Below are positions 27,278 to 36,849 of a DNA stretch of 64,000 nt, piece by piece (positions within the stretch are counted from its first letter, which is position 1; each line of letters opens with the position of its first letter). Origin of the DNA: Longimycelium tulufanense. Lineage in GTDB: Bacteria > Actinomycetota > Actinomycetes > Mycobacteriales > Pseudonocardiaceae. Below the pieces are notes generated by a model. That model did no database searches. It was not told where the DNA came from and was given only the letters and a program-made list of their open reading frames with translations. The DNA is taken from contig NZ_BMMK01000002.1 in assembly GCF_014645795.1 (NCBI RefSeq), positions 344,772-408,771 on the forward strand. The letters are read 5' to 3'. The translations under genes were made by a program, and so were the position numbers.

Positions 27278-28294
27278 TCACCGGCTGGTCTTGATGCCCA
27301 GGAGTTGACGGGCATTGCCGTGGGCAATCTTTCGGCGATCGTTTTCGCTGATGGATGCTTGCTCGAGCCATCGAGCCGCCTGCTCCATGGACTCGTAGGG
27401 GTAGTCCGTGGCGAACAGGAGTCGGTCGACACCCACGGTGAGCGCCGCGCAGAGGAGCGCCTGGTCGTGGAAGGCTCCGCTGGTCGTAAGGTAGAAGTTG
27501 CCGGAGAGATACTCCGTTATCGTCCTGTCGAGCTTGCCACCGAACGGGTTGTGCTCGAAGCAGTTCTGAATCCGCCAGGAAAAGTATGGCAGCATCTCGC
27601 CGAGGTGTCCGAGGATGACCGTCAGACGGGGAAGTCGGTCGAACAAGCCACTGAAGACCAAACGTAGCGCATGGGTTGCCGTCTCCACCCCGAATCCCCA
27701 TACCGCGCCGACGAGCTGCGGGTGGTCCTGATATATCCGCTGCTGATCGGCCAGCGGTGCCCGTGGATGGAGATAGATGGGAACCCCGAGGTCGTTGACC
27801 GAATCCCAGAACTCCAGATATTGCGGCTCGTCGAGGTAGCTGGCTCCATCGTCCGCACGGTTGGTGTAGCCGTTGATCATTGCGCCTTTGAACCCCAAGC
27901 GGTTCACACAACGTTCCAACTCGGCCGCCGCAGCCTCCGGATCCTGCAGTGGAAGCGTGGCAAATCCGGCGAACCGGTCAGGGAACTTGGCCACTACGTC
28001 CGCCAGAAAGTCGTTGACGGCACCCGCGATGCTCACCGCTTCGGCCGGATCACGGAGCGCTTGCACACCAGGGCTGGTCAGCGACAGGATCGCCACATCG
28101 ATGCCAGCATGGCCCATCCTGGCGATCCGCTCCCAACCGACGTCAACGAGTTGGTCGAGGACAGCGGCGAAGAACCTGCCATCCACCCCGATCGAGGACG
28201 CCTGCCGGAGGGGATCCATCTCCGTTGAACCGTCGCGAACGTCGGTCGGAGCAATAAAATGCTCCTCCAAAGCGATCTTCGGTAGATTCGACAA
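27278..28294 (-). CDS. Amidohydrolase-2 family, resorcylate/salicylate decarboxylase-like
   Basis: A 338-residue TIM-barrel metalloenzyme. The N-terminal KIALEEHF motif, the IYLHPR strand with the metal-binding His, VILGHLGEMLP and FATDYPYESM with the late Asp match the gamma-resorcylate and 2,3-dihydroxybenzoate decarboxylase branch (ACMSD superfamily), which removes CO2 from hydroxybenzoates without cofactor. Length fits the family. Whether the substrate is a hydroxybenzoate is inferred. It precedes the EamA transporter, and a divergently oriented AraC-type regulator lies 712 bases to the right. Confidence 0.85.
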   Translation of the reverse strand: MSNLPKIALEEHFIAPTDVRDGSTEMDPLRQASSIGVDGRFFAAVLDQLVDVGWERIARMGHAGIDVAILSLTSPGVQALRDPAEAVSIAGAVNDFLADVVAKFPDRFAGFATLPLQDPEAAAAELERCVNRLGFKGAMINGYTNRADDGASYLDEPQYLEFWDSVNDLGVPIYLHPRAPLADQQRIYQDHPQLVGAVWGFGVETATHALRLVFSGLFDRLPRLTVILGHLGEMLPYFSWRIQNCFEHNPFGGKLDRTITEYLSGNFYLTTSGAFHDQALLCAALTVGVDRLLFATDYPYESMEQAARWLEQASISENDRRKIAHGNARQLLGIKTSR

Positions 28295-29006
28295 CGCTTC
28301 AGTCTCCCCATCGAAGTCAGGGGACGCACGTCAACAACGTCCCAGTCAGAGCGTGTCCGGTGCGTGCACCGAAACTCACATCGGTGCGACCATTCGTCCC
28401 CGCTACGAGGACGAACGAGTCGCGGCGACCGGCGAACAGGGTTGAAGATCCTGTGTCTCGGCGTGCGCATCGGTGAGCGTAGTTTTCTCCGGGGACGTCA
28501 CTTGCTCAACAGGGAACATTGATTTGCCGGTTAGCGAAGGACGCTGCGGCAGGTTTCGTCAATCTTGACGGCTGTCGACGAGCACACCAACGCTGGACAT
28601 ACACCAGATGTCTCGTCCCGCGCCACCCGCCGCTGCCAGGACAACGGGCTCGCCGTCAGCAATCGCACCGGACAACCTGAATCAGGACTCAACAAGCGTT
28701 GATCGTGTCTCCGGCCAGCTCACGGCGATGCGGACGTCGCCGATCTTTCCACCCCGACTCCCCACACCTGCACCACAAATCGTGTCGTTTCGTTGACGAG
28801 GCGTGCCCACCGGTGGTGTCGTGATGTCCTTCGAGCGGGCCTACCACGTCAGGCCCTCCGTTCGCCGTCGACACTGCCGTGGCCCTCCACGGGCGAAGCC
28901 TGATGACCATCCGCAACAGCAAATATCACCCAATCAGGCGATGGTCGTGAAAGTCCACAACAACGTCGCCAAGACTGTCGCTACCTGAACCTCCGTTGGA
29001 GCACCG
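28295..29006. other. Divergent intergenic region of the accessory insertion
   Basis: About 710 bases between the leftward amidohydrolase and the rightward AraC-type gene, with lower GC than the flanks. It presumably holds both promoters and the regulator's binding sites. Short frames here (for example 28,608-28,796 and 28,803-28,988) lack support. Confidence 0.45.
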
Positions 29007-29984
29007 ATGCGGGTCACCCTCACCACGGCCACCCAGAGACCTCAGGACCGCGAATCCTACTGGCAAGACGTCATGTGCCAGACCTTCCTACCGTTGAACG
29101 TCTCCGTGCGGAACAGTGAGTCCAGTGAATCCTTGATCGGCAGTATCACCGCTCACAGCATCGGAACGCTCGAGGTCGCCACCGTTGCTGCCAACCGCGG
29201 CCTTCGTATCGTTCGGAGCCGCGAGTCGATCTCCCGATCACCAAGGGATCATTTCGCGGTGGCCCTACAGCTCGACGGCAGATCCGTCGTAGCCCAGAGC
29301 GGTCGGGAGGCACTGCTCCGGCCCGGGGACCTCGTCTTCTGGGATACCGACCACCCGAATGTCCTGGACTCCGGTGGACCACTTCGGTTCGCCGTGTACA
29401 TGGTGCCGCGACACTCGTTTCCACTGCCGGTCCGTTCCGTGCACCGGATAAGGGGAGCAACGATTCGGCGAGATGAGGCAATCGGGCGCCTGCTGTCGCC
29501 CTTCTTGACCAGGTTGGCCACCGAGGCCGATTCCTACGCTGCCTCTCCCGCACTCGACGTCGCCACGCTGGAGCTACTCGCCGTGGCGGCCAGGGAGGTC
29601 ACCGAAGGCGGAACCCTCTCCCTGGCGTCCCACCCGCTACTGCCCAGCGTCCACGCCTTCATCGAACGGAACCTCGCCAACCCCGCGCTTCGACCTGCAC
29701 TCATCGCACAACACTTCGGCATCTCCACTCGCTACCTGCACATTCTCTTCGCCGGGCAGGACACCACCGTCGGCGCGTGGATCCGCCAACGCAGGCTGGA
29801 CGCCTGCCGTAGGACGCTCGCCAGGCCGAATCTCGCCACCCAGACCATAGCGGCCATCGCGCACCAGTGGGGTTTCGTCGACGCCGCACACTTCAGCCGA
29901 ACATTCCGAACCGCATACGGCGTATCACCCCGACAATGGCGAACCGCAAACAACCCCGTATTCCGCCACATCAACGCAAAATAG
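29007..29984 (+). CDS. AraC-family transcriptional regulator
   Basis: A 325-residue protein. The N-terminal about 180 residues are an AraC-type ligand/cupin-like domain (FAVALQLDGRSVVAQSGREA, LLRPGDLVFWDTDHPNVLD). The C-terminal AraC HTH pair (about 215-320) includes LIAQHFGISTRYLHILFAGQ and IAAIAHQWGFVDAAHFSRTF, then AYGVSPRQWR. It probably controls the divergent amidohydrolase-transporter pair in response to the substrate; that target is inferred from position. Confidence 0.9.
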   Translation: MRVTLTTATQRPQDRESYWQDVMCQTFLPLNVSVRNSESSESLIGSITAHSIGTLEVATVAANRGLRIVRSRESISRSPRDHFAVALQLDGRSVVAQSGREALLRPGDLVFWDTDHPNVLDSGGPLRFAVYMVPRHSFPLPVRSVHRIRGATIRRDEAIGRLLSPFLTRLATEADSYAASPALDVATLELLAVAAREVTEGGTLSLASHPLLPSVHAFIERNLANPALRPALIAQHFGISTRYLHILFAGQDTTVGAWIRQRRLDACRRTLARPNLATQTIAAIAHQWGFVDAAHFSRTFRTAYGVSPRQWRTANNPVFRHINAK

Positions 29985-30076
29985 GAATAACCTCGAGCGC
30001 CCGCTGCAGCAACCAGGTACGATGAGCACGCCGTGAACTACCGTGGCGCCGTGATTCTGACTGCCATCTTCACCCA

Positions 30077-30099
30077 ACTCATTGTTTCTCACACAATGA
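30077..30099. terminator. Possible terminator hairpin beyond dprA
   Basis: CTCATTGT / ACAATGAG stem with a seven-base loop, 55 bases past the dprA stop and 93 bases past the AraC-gene stop. AT-rich stem for this genome and no long T run, so the terminator role is tentative. Confidence 0.45.
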
Positions 30100-30153
30100 G
30101 GTGATCTTGGTCTGGCGCACCGGGATAGCCCGCGGGGACGGGTGGTGGCGTGG

Positions 30154-31404
30154 TCAGCTTCGGATGCCAGCGCCTGCGCTCGGGAGCGGTGGGGGACGCG
30201 CAGGCGTTGCGGGGGCCATGGTTCCAGCGCGGGGTGACTTATTTGGCTTGTTCGGCGCCGGGCGGGGTGGTCGGGCGCAGCGCCAGCCTTCGGGGTGGCG
30301 TTCGGCGAGTCGGGCGAGCTCCAGTGTCGGGAGGAGGGCACGGACACGGTTGAGCGGTACGCCCGAGTCGCGCGCGACCTCCTCGGGGCTACGACCGCCG
30401 CGGAGTGGCAGCGCGTCGAAGACCCGAAGTGTTTCCGGATCGAGGTCGTCGGTGGGTCGCCGGGCGACCTTGGGTTCGGCGGCGAGATCGGTGCCGAAGC
30501 GGCCGATGGATTCGATGACCTCCGCTACCCTCGTGACGAGATCTGCTTCCTGTTCGCGGAGAAGCGCGTGGCAGCCGACTGACATCGCCGAGGTGACCGG
30601 ACCCGGCATGGCCATCACGACGCGCCCGAGGGTTCGGGCGGTTGCGGCGGTGTTGCGGGAACCGCTGCGGGCTCCGGCTTCCACGACCACGGTTCCGTCG
30701 GAGAAGCCGGCGATCAGCCGGTTTCGGACGAGAAAGCGGTGCCGTGCCGCGGAGGTCCCGGGCGGGTACTCGCTCACGACAGCGCCACTTTTCGCCACGT
30801 GGTCGAGGAGGAGGCGGTGGCCCGCGGGGTAGCCGATGTCTATCCCGCAGGCCAGGAATGCGACGGTCGGGCCGTCCCCGGCCAGCGCGCCGCGATGCGC
30901 CGCGCCGTCGATGCCGTACGCCGCTCCCGAGACAACGGTGATTCCATGCTGGACCAGGTTGTTGGCGAGTTCGCCGGCCACGCACTCGCCATAGTCGGTG
31001 GCAGCCCGGGCACCCACTATGGAGACCGCGCGTTCGGCGAGGTCGGCAAGCCGCGCCTCGCCACGCACCCAGAGTGCGAGCGGGCCGACGAGATGGTGGT
31101 GTCCACGCGCCACCGCGAGATCGAAGGCGTTGAACGCCCAGCTCGGCCATTCGTCGTGCTCCGGTGTGACGAGGCGGGCGCCTACCGACTCGGCCGATGC
31201 CAGGTCTTCCTCCGGACGCCACAGGTCGCCCCTTGCGTCGGTCTCGCCGCTGGTTTCCGGCGGCGCCTCCCCGGTACGGACCAGCCTGGCCGCGCCAACC
31301 GGCCCGACCTCGGCGATCAGTCGTGTCAGGCCGAGGGCCGGTGGCTCGGCGACGCGAAGCAGGTAGGCCCGCGCCAGGAGGAGCTCACGCTCTCCCGGAG
31401 TCAT
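30154..31404 (-). CDS. dprA: DNA processing protein DprA
   Basis: A 416-residue protein that in other bacteria loads RecA on incoming single-stranded DNA during transformation. The Rossmann-like core has VSIVGARAATDYGECVAGEL, VVSGAAYGIDGAAHRGAL, FLACGIDIGYPAGHRLLLD, VSEYPPGTSAARHRFLVRNR and VVVEAGARSGS. A winged-helix domain (LDPETLRVFDALPLRGGRSP) and a basic Pro-rich tail follow. The ATG overlaps the comM stop (ATGA), so the two are translationally coupled. Confidence 0.95.
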   Translation of the reverse strand: MTPGERELLLARAYLLRVAEPPALGLTRLIAEVGPVGAARLVRTGEAPPETSGETDARGDLWRPEEDLASAESVGARLVTPEHDEWPSWAFNAFDLAVARGHHHLVGPLALWVRGEARLADLAERAVSIVGARAATDYGECVAGELANNLVQHGITVVSGAAYGIDGAAHRGALAGDGPTVAFLACGIDIGYPAGHRLLLDHVAKSGAVVSEYPPGTSAARHRFLVRNRLIAGFSDGTVVVEAGARSGSRNTAATARTLGRVVMAMPGPVTSAMSVGCHALLREQEADLVTRVAEVIESIGRFGTDLAAEPKVARRPTDDLDPETLRVFDALPLRGGRSPEEVARDSGVPLNRVRALLPTLELARLAERHPEGWRCARPPRPAPNKPNKSPRAGTMAPATPARPPPLPSAGAGIRS

Positions 31405-32912
31405 GTCACCCTCCGTTCCCGAAACTCCAGTGCGGCGGCGACGTGGTCTGCGTCGGGCCGCTCGGCCCCGGCCAGGTCGGCGAGTGTCCAGGCGACGCGG
31501 AGGCACCGGTCGGCACCGCGGCCGGTGAGGGTGCCCGTGTTGAGGCTGCGGTCGAGCAGCGCGGTGACCTTGCGGGGCAGGGCGAACTGGCGTCGCAGTG
31601 CCGGCCCCGGCACCTCGGCGTTGCACAACCAACCGTGCTCGCTCCACCGTTCGGCGGCGATGGCTCGAGCCTGGTGCACCCTCTTCCGGACCACTTCGGT
31701 CGATTCCGGCTGGATGTCCGCTGTGGACATCGCGGTCAGCGGACGCATGCGTACCCGAAGGTCCACTCGGTCGAGCAGGGGTCCGGACAGCCGGGAAAGG
31801 TACCGGCGGCGGGCGTTCGGGAGGCAGATGCAGTTCGTGTCCCGTGCCGGCGCGCAGGGGCACGGGTTCGTGGCCAGGACGAGTTGGAAGCGTGCGGGGT
31901 AGCGGACGACTCCATCTCGGCGGGCCAGCCGTACCTCGCCTTCTTCCAGTGCGGTGCGAAGCGCCTCGAGGCGCTTCGGCCCCATCTCGCACGCCTCGTC
32001 GATGACGAGGACGCCCCGGTGGGCACAGCTCACCGCACCCGGCCGGGCGAGGCCGCCGCCCCCGCCCACCAGTGCGGCCACCGAGGTCGCGTGGTGGGGC
32101 GCCACGAACGGCGGCGTGGTGATCAGCGGTGCGTCGGAGGTCAGCATGCCGGCCACCGAGTGGATCGCGGTAACCTGGAGGGCTTCGTCTGGGGTCAGGG
32201 GTGGCAGCAGGCCGGTGAGACGTTGGGCAAGCATGGTCTTACCGGTTCCGGGTGGCCCGATGAGCAGGAGGTGGTGACCGCCGGCGGCGGCGACCTCCAG
32301 CGCCCAGCGGGCCTCGGGCTGGCCCACCACATCGGCCAGGTCCGGGATGGACGGTGGTTCGGCCGGTACTGCATCACCGGGTGTGAGCAGGCTGTCCGGC
32401 TCGCCACGCAGCCAGGCGAGTACCTCGTGCAGGCAGCGGGCGCCCAGCACCTCCATGTCCTCGACCAGCGCGGCCTCGGCCATGGCGGACTCCGGAACGA
32501 CGGCCCGGCGCAGGCCGGCGTTCCGGGCCGCGAGGAGGCCGGGCAGGACCCCGCGCACGGGCCGCACGCGGCCGTCGAGCGCCAGTTCACCGACGAGGAC
32601 GGTGAACTCCAGCGGTGCCTGCGGGACCGCCTGGGCACCGGCCAGGACGGCAACCGCCAGTGCCAGGTCGTAGCCGCTTCCGTTCTTCGGGAGCGTGGCC
32701 GGCGAGAGATTGAGCGTGACGCGCTGGGACGGCCACTCCTCTCCACTGTTGCGCACCGCCGCGCACAGTCGGGTCTTGGCCTCATTCAGGCTCGTGTCAG
32801 GCAGGCCGACGAGCTGGACGCTGGACAGGCCGCGCCCGATGTCCGCTTCGATCTCGACGGGGATGCCGCTCACGCCGGACAACGCGACCGACCAGGCCCG
32901 GGCGAGTGCCAT
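31401..32912 (-). CDS. comM: ComM-type Mg-chelatase-like AAA+ ATPase
   Basis: A 503-residue protein; the start at MALARAWSVAL follows the family N-terminus and lies one base after the yraN stop. It has the N-terminal Lon-like fold (GLSSVQLVGLPDTSLNEAKT), Walker A (LLLIGPPGTGKTMLAQRLTG), Walker B (GVLVIDEACEMG) and the Cys-rich insert NPCPCAPARDTNCICLPN. ComM is a hexameric branch-migration helicase in natural transformation of Vibrio. Forms a yraN-comM-dprA operon here. Confidence 0.95.
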   Translation of the reverse strand: MALARAWSVALSGVSGIPVEIEADIGRGLSSVQLVGLPDTSLNEAKTRLCAAVRNSGEEWPSQRVTLNLSPATLPKNGSGYDLALAVAVLAGAQAVPQAPLEFTVLVGELALDGRVRPVRGVLPGLLAARNAGLRRAVVPESAMAEAALVEDMEVLGARCLHEVLAWLRGEPDSLLTPGDAVPAEPPSIPDLADVVGQPEARWALEVAAAGGHHLLLIGPPGTGKTMLAQRLTGLLPPLTPDEALQVTAIHSVAGMLTSDAPLITTPPFVAPHHATSVAALVGGGGGLARPGAVSCAHRGVLVIDEACEMGPKRLEALRTALEEGEVRLARRDGVVRYPARFQLVLATNPCPCAPARDTNCICLPNARRRYLSRLSGPLLDRVDLRVRMRPLTAMSTADIQPESTEVVRKRVHQARAIAAERWSEHGWLCNAEVPGPALRRQFALPRKVTALLDRSLNTGTLTGRGADRCLRVAWTLADLAGAERPDADHVAAALEFRERRVT

Positions 32913-32913
32913 G

Positions 32914-33282
32914 TCAGAACACTCCTTCGCGGTGTTCGACGCGGGCGGGCGCGTCCGGCGGCCAGAGCACCGCCACCAGGTCGAACCGGACCTCGCACCA
33001 CGGGACACGGTGGACGGCGAGCCATTCCAGGGCGGCGCGCCGCAGCCGACGACGCTGGCGGCGGGTGAGGACTTCCCCGGGCTCGCCCCAGTTGGGGCCG
33101 GCCCGGGTTTTCACCTCGCAGATCACGAGGCGTTCCCCGTCGCTGGCGACGATGTCGAGCTCGCCTTCGCGGCCCCGCCAGTTGCGGGACAACACTGCCA
33201 GACCGCGTTCTTCGAGGTAGTCCGCTGCGAGGTCCTCGCCACGGCGGCCGAGGTCCGCGGGGCTGGGCTTGGTGCTCTCCAT
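32914..33282 (-). CDS. yraN: YraN/UPF0102 family nuclease-like protein
   Basis: A 122-residue protein. The ATG at MESTKPSPADLGRRGE is chosen because GGAAGGA lies seven bases upstream and the family begins near LGRRGEDLAADYL. It has the restriction-endonuclease-like core E-x(n)-D-x(n)-E-x-K: GREGELDIVASDGERLVICEVKTR. The biochemical role is not established in the family, although the fold suggests Holliday-junction or DNA-end processing. First gene of the comM-dprA unit. Confidence 0.92.
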   Translation of the reverse strand: MESTKPSPADLGRRGEDLAADYLEERGLAVLSRNWRGREGELDIVASDGERLVICEVKTRAGPNWGEPGEVLTRRQRRRLRRAALEWLAVHRVPWCEVRFDLVAVLWPPDAPARVEHREGVF

Positions 33283-33360
33283 GGGATCTTCCTTCCCGGC
33301 GTCGGTTGTCGATCTTTCGCGGTCGACCTTGCCGGGCGGGGAGGGAAGGCGCCAGCGCGA

Positions 33361-33409
33361 GGTGCTCGGCTGTGGATAGGTAGAGGGGTTGTGGATAACT
33401 CGGAGCACC
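33361..33409. promoter_or_regulatory. Two DnaA-box-like 9-mers within an inverted repeat upstream of yraN
   Basis: TGTGGATAG (33371-33379) and the perfect reverse DnaA box TGTGGATAA (33390-33398) lie 19 bases apart. They are flanked by GGTGCTC (33361-33367) and its complement GAGCACC (33403-33409). The cluster is about 80-125 bases before the yraN start. DnaA control is a hypothesis based on match to the box. Confidence 0.45.
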
Positions 33410-33883
33410 ATTCGGTGAATGTCTAGGAAGTTGAGGAGAGGAGTGGTATATGCGCGGAGCAGTGATCATTGACCAGCTCAGGCGCGGTGAGGCTGGTATC
33501 GAACAGATGGGCCAGGAAAACGCTTCGGGAACAGGAAAATCCGGGCTGCCTCACCCACGTCTGGCGCAGGAGGGCCTTGGTCGAACCAAAGAGCGGGGGC
33601 GTTTGGCCAGCGACAAGGGGCTGTCGGGAGCGCCGAGGCTCCGGCAGACGGGAAGGCTTGGCCAGGAGGAGAGCAGCTACGAAGAGCAGCAAGGCTGAGC
33701 GGGCAGCCAAAGGCTGCCGAGAGCGAGGCCAAGTTCGGCCGGCAGATGGGCCCGGATGCCGCGCTGCCAGGAGCTTGGCGATGAGGCGACTGGCGGGCCT
33801 GGCGAGATGCCCCATTCAGCCCTGGAGGCCAAGACGGGGAACGCAGTCAGCCACGAGCGTCCTCCGCAGACGTACAGCTGGTG

Positions 33884-33938
33884 GTCGGCAGGCAGGTATC
33901 TGCCGGATGAGGCTCTTTCCAGGTAGGTGCCTGCCGAC
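33884..33938. repeat. 11-base perfect inverted repeat in gene-free region
   Basis: GTCGGCAGGCA (33884-33894) pairs exactly with TGCCTGCCGAC (33928-33938) around a 33-base loop that itself contains CAGGTATCTGCCGG and CAGGTAGGTGCC. It may be part of a structured RNA or a regulatory hairpin. Function unknown. Confidence 0.5.
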
Positions 33939-34264
33939 AGGCGGGAGGGCCGGACAGCAGGACCACCACGAGGGCGACAGCGCGGGGCCCGTGGCTCGGC
34001 GGGGAACCGACGCACCGCATGGGGCGGGCGGGTTCGGACCGTCCTGCAGCAGGGCCACGCAGGGAGTCGGGGCGCAGGGTGGCGCAAGCCAGCCGATCAA
34101 GCAGGCGCCCGCGGCGCGGCCGCGCGCAGGTCGCCAGGGCCAGGCCCGTGCGAACCACCCGGAATCGCGCAGCAAGCAGCGTGAACCCGACCAGCGGGGG
34201 TCATCCGAGAGCGGTAAAAGATCAGCCGAACGGGCAGTATTCGGGGACGAGGCGGCCCAGCGGA

Positions 34265-34588
34265 TCACGCGCCGAAGGGGCCGCCCTCGGGCAGCCGCAG
34301 CTCGGGCTTGTCCAGCTCCTCGACGTTGACGTCCTTGAAGGTGATCACCCGGACGTTCTTCACGAACCTGGCCGGGCGGTACATGTCCCACACCCAGGCG
34401 TCGGACATGCGCACCTCGAAGTACACCTCGCCCTCGGCGTTGCGCACCTGCACGTCCACCGCGTTGGCCAGGTAGAAGCGCCGCTCGGTCTCCACGACAT
34501 AGGAGAACTGGCCGACGATGTCGCGGTACTCCTTGTAGAGCTGCAGCTCCATCTCGGTCTCGTACTTCTCGAGATCCTCCGCGCTCAT
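34265..34588 (-). CDS. DUF2469 family protein
   Basis: A 107-residue protein conserved in actinobacteria next to rnhB and yraN. The start at MSAEDLEKYETEMELQLYKE is the family N-terminus; a longer frame overlaps rnhB coding sequence. Strand-rich core FSYVVETERRFYLANAVDV ... VYFEVRMSDAWVWDMYRP. The molecular function is not known to me. It begins 20 bases after the rnhB stop and is probably co-transcribed with lepB-rnhB. Confidence 0.93.
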   Translation of the reverse strand: MSAEDLEKYETEMELQLYKEYRDIVGQFSYVVETERRFYLANAVDVQVRNAEGEVYFEVRMSDAWVWDMYRPARFVKNVRVITFKDVNVEELDKPELRLPEGGPFGA

Positions 34589-34607
34589 CGCCGCCGCGCT
34601 CCTCCTG

Positions 34608-35372
34608 TCAGCAACCGCCGGACCCCGCGGCACGGGGTGCCCCATTGTTCACCACTGACGCCAGGACACCGGCGCGCGCCACCCGGTGTGGTGGCCGCAT
34701 CCCGTGCTCCGCGCCCGCCGCCGCCACGTTCACGTACGACCACCGGTGCTCGGCGCTCGGTCCGTGCGTGCTCAACGCGGCGTTGTGCTCGGCCGTGCAG
34801 TAGCCCTTGTGCACATCGAACCCGTACACCGGCAGTTCCGCATGCAGCTTGGCCATGATGCGGTCCCTGGTGACCTTCGCCAGCACCGAGGCGGCCGCCA
34901 CGCACGCCGCCGCCTTGTCGCCCTTCACCACGGCCACGCTCGGCGCGGTCAGGCCCGGCACCCGGAACCCGTCGGTGAGCACGAAGCCGGGGTGCTCGGT
35001 CAGCCCGGCGACCGCCCGTCGCATGCCCTCCAGGTTCGCCACGTGCACCCCGAGCCCGTCCACCTCGGCCGCCGGGATCACCACCACCGACCAGTTCAGG
35101 GCACGGGCCACGACCTGGTCGTAGATCCGGTCCCGGGCCGGCGGGGTGAGCAGCTTGGAGTCGGTCAGTCCGGTGAGCCGCCGGCCGTCGCCCGGCCGCA
35201 GCACGCACGCGGCCACCACCAGCGGGCCGGCGCACGCGCCCCGGCCTGCCTCGTCCACGCCGGCGACCGGGCCGAGGCCCCGGCGGTCCAATGCGCTCTG
35301 TAGCGCCCAGCTCCCCGTGCCGCGTCGCACGACGGCCCTCGGCGGGCGCAGGACGTCGGCTGCCGCCGTCAC
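34608..35372 (-). CDS. rnhB: Ribonuclease HII
   Basis: A 254-residue enzyme that cuts RNA in RNA-DNA hybrids and single ribonucleotides in DNA. Active-site blocks are present: [20 protein letters not shown] (Asp-Glu pair), LTDSKLL, and the later acidic positions in VLTDGF and [16 protein letters not shown]. The GTG start overlaps the lepB stop (GTGA). A C-terminal extension of about 40 residues after the conserved domain is polar and probably disordered. Confidence 0.95.
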   Translation of the reverse strand: MTAAADVLRPPRAVVRRGTGSWALQSALDRRGLGPVAGVDEAGRGACAGPLVVAACVLRPGDGRRLTGLTDSKLLTPPARDRIYDQVVARALNWSVVVIPAAEVDGLGVHVANLEGMRRAVAGLTEHPGFVLTDGFRVPGLTAPSVAVVKGDKAAACVAAASVLAKVTRDRIMAKLHAELPVYGFDVHKGYCTAEHNAALSTHGPSAEHRWSYVNVAAAGAEHGMRPPHRVARAGVLASVVNNGAPRAAGSGGC

Positions 35373-36301
35373 CCCTGGTCGTGCCTCCCGCGCCGATCGG
35401 CCATCCCCTCTCGCAGCCTACGTCCGACCCACCACACGGGGAACGCCCCGGCGATGCCGGCCCCGAGCGGGAGGCCCTGCTGCCAGGCGGGCGCGTTCAT
35501 GGCCACCGGCGCCGCCTGCGGGTTGTGGTCGTCGATGCCCTGCCAACGCTGTGGGGGCAGCACGACGAACCGGGCAATGCCGATGACGTTGTCCACCGGC
35601 ACGGTGCCCTGCTCGGAGCCGTCCATGTGCTCCCGCGAGTCGGCCGACCCGTTGCGGTTGTCGCCCATCATCCACAGGTGCCCCGCGGGCACCTTGACCG
35701 GGCCGAAGGGGCGGACGTCCTCCGGGCCGGTACCGGCTATCCAGTAGACGTAGGGCTCGTCGAGCAGCTTGCCGTCGACCTTGACCCGCTTGGCCTTCTC
35801 GTCCCACTCGACGGTCTGCCCACCCACGGCGATGACCCGCTTGACGAAGTCACGCTCGTCCGGCTGGCCGATGCCGAACGCCGAGCCGAGGTCCTGGAAC
35901 CAGCGCACCACCGGGTTGTCGGAGCGGGCCGAGCCGATCTCGTTCACGCCCCAGGACTCCGGACCGCGGAAGACGACCACGTCGCCCGGTTCCGGGTCAC
36001 GGAAATGGTAGGTGATCTTGTCGACCATGACCCGGTCGTTGACGCAGCCCGCGCAGCCGTGCAGCGTCTGCTCCATCGAGCCGGAGGGGATCACGTACAC
36101 CCGGGCGATGAAGCTCTGGATCAAGAAGGTGAGCACCAGGGCGATGAGCACCAGCAGCGGGAGTTCCCGCCAGAAGGAGCCCTTTTTCTTCTGCTGCTTC
36201 CAGCGACGCCCGGACCGCCCGTCGGCGGTCGCGCCGTCCTTGGCGGAGCCGGGACGGTCCGGGTCGTCCTGTGGTGCTTGCGAAGACACTACGTCGGCCA
36301 C
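35369..36301 (-). CDS. lepB: Signal peptidase I
   Basis: A 310-residue membrane protease that removes Sec and Tat signal peptides. A 45-residue polar, basic N-terminus ([10 protein letters not shown]) precedes a transmembrane helix ([18 protein letters not shown]). The catalytic Ser is in [10 protein letters not shown] and the Lys in [25 protein letters not shown] is the third conserved box. A C-terminal hydrophobic stretch ([15 protein letters not shown]) suggests a second membrane pass. It sits 34 bases downstream of rplS, as in most actinobacteria. Confidence 0.96.
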   Translation of the reverse strand: MADVVSSQAPQDDPDRPGSAKDGATADGRSGRRWKQQKKKGSFWRELPLLVLIALVLTFLIQSFIARVYVIPSGSMEQTLHGCAGCVNDRVMVDKITYHFRDPEPGDVVVFRGPESWGVNEIGSARSDNPVVRWFQDLGSAFGIGQPDERDFVKRVIAVGGQTVEWDEKAKRVKVDGKLLDEPYVYWIAGTGPEDVRPFGPVKVPAGHLWMMGDNRNGSADSREHMDGSEQGTVPVDNVIGIARFVVLPPQRWQGIDDHNPQAAPVAMNAPAWQQGLPLGAGIAGAFPVWWVGRRLREGMADRRGRHDQG

Positions 36302-36335
36302 GGCGCCAGGTTACGGCAGGAGATCGCCCACCCGC

Positions 36336-36692
36336 TCAAGAGGCCGGGGTCTCCCGCTTCTCCTTGATCTTGGCGGCCTTGCCGCGCAGTTCGCGGAGGT
36401 AGTACAGCTTGGCGCGACGCACGTCACCGCGCGTGACGACCTCGATCTTGGCGAGGTTCGGCGAGTGCACCGGGAAGGTGCGCTCCACGCCCACGCCGAA
36501 GGAGATCTTGCGCACGGTGAAGGTCTCGCGGATGCCACCGCCCTGCCGACGGATCACCACGCCCTGGAACACCTGCACGCGCTCGCGGGAGCCCTCGATG
36601 ACGCGGACGTGGACCTTGAGCGTGTCGCCCGGGCGGAAGTCGGGGATGTCGGAACGCAGCGACTTGGCGTCCAGAGCGTCCAGGGTGTTCAT
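36336..36692 (-). CDS. rplS: 50S ribosomal protein L19
   Basis: A 118-residue protein; the start [19 protein letters not shown] is the family N-terminus, and the frame extends nine codons further. Conserved blocks: [52 protein letters not shown] and [21 protein letters not shown]19 sits at the 30S-50S interface. A strong hairpin precedes it on the transcribed strand. Confidence 0.98.
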   Translation of the reverse strand: MNTLDALDAKSLRSDIPDFRPGDTLKVHVRVIEGSRERVQVFQGVVIRRQGGGIRETFTVRKISFGVGVERTFPVHSPNLAKIEVVTRGDVRRAKLYYLRELRGKAAKIKEKRETPAS

Positions 36693-36728
36693 CGGAAGTC
36701 CGTCCTCGTCCGTTCGCATTGACTCGTG

Positions 36729-36754
36729 GCCCCCGGCCGCCGGCGGCCGGGGGC
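36729..36754 (-). terminator. 13-base perfect hairpin between trmD and rplS
   Basis: GCCCCCGGCCGCC is followed directly by its reverse complement GGCGGCCGGGGGC. It lies 36 bases upstream of the rplS start. It is probably a terminator or attenuator separating trmD from rplS-lepB; an L19 autoregulatory role is possible. No T tract. Confidence 0.7.
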
Positions 36755-36849
36755 GGCTCGACCCGGCTGACGGGGTGGGCTTCTACGGTGCGCGCCGGAC
36801 CGGTGTCCGGCAGCGGCAACCGGTCCAGTGTGCCAGACCGGTCCGTCCT

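Larger units (their letters stand above)
33283..34264. other. Nearly 1 kb without a supportable gene, upstream of yraN
   Basis: Lies between two leftward genes, yraN and DUF2469. Frames on both strands are Arg/Gly- or Pro/Ser-rich with no ribosome binding site or family match. The sequence contains several G-rich runs, the DnaA-box cluster and an 11-base inverted repeat (annotated separately). A promoter for yraN-comM-dprA must lie here; a non-coding RNA is possible but not shown. Confidence 0.5.

Noticed and set aside
33469..34329. 286-codon plus-strand open frame in the gene-free region
   Set aside because: Arg/Gly/Ala-rich, no ribosome binding site, runs into the DUF2469 gene antisense.
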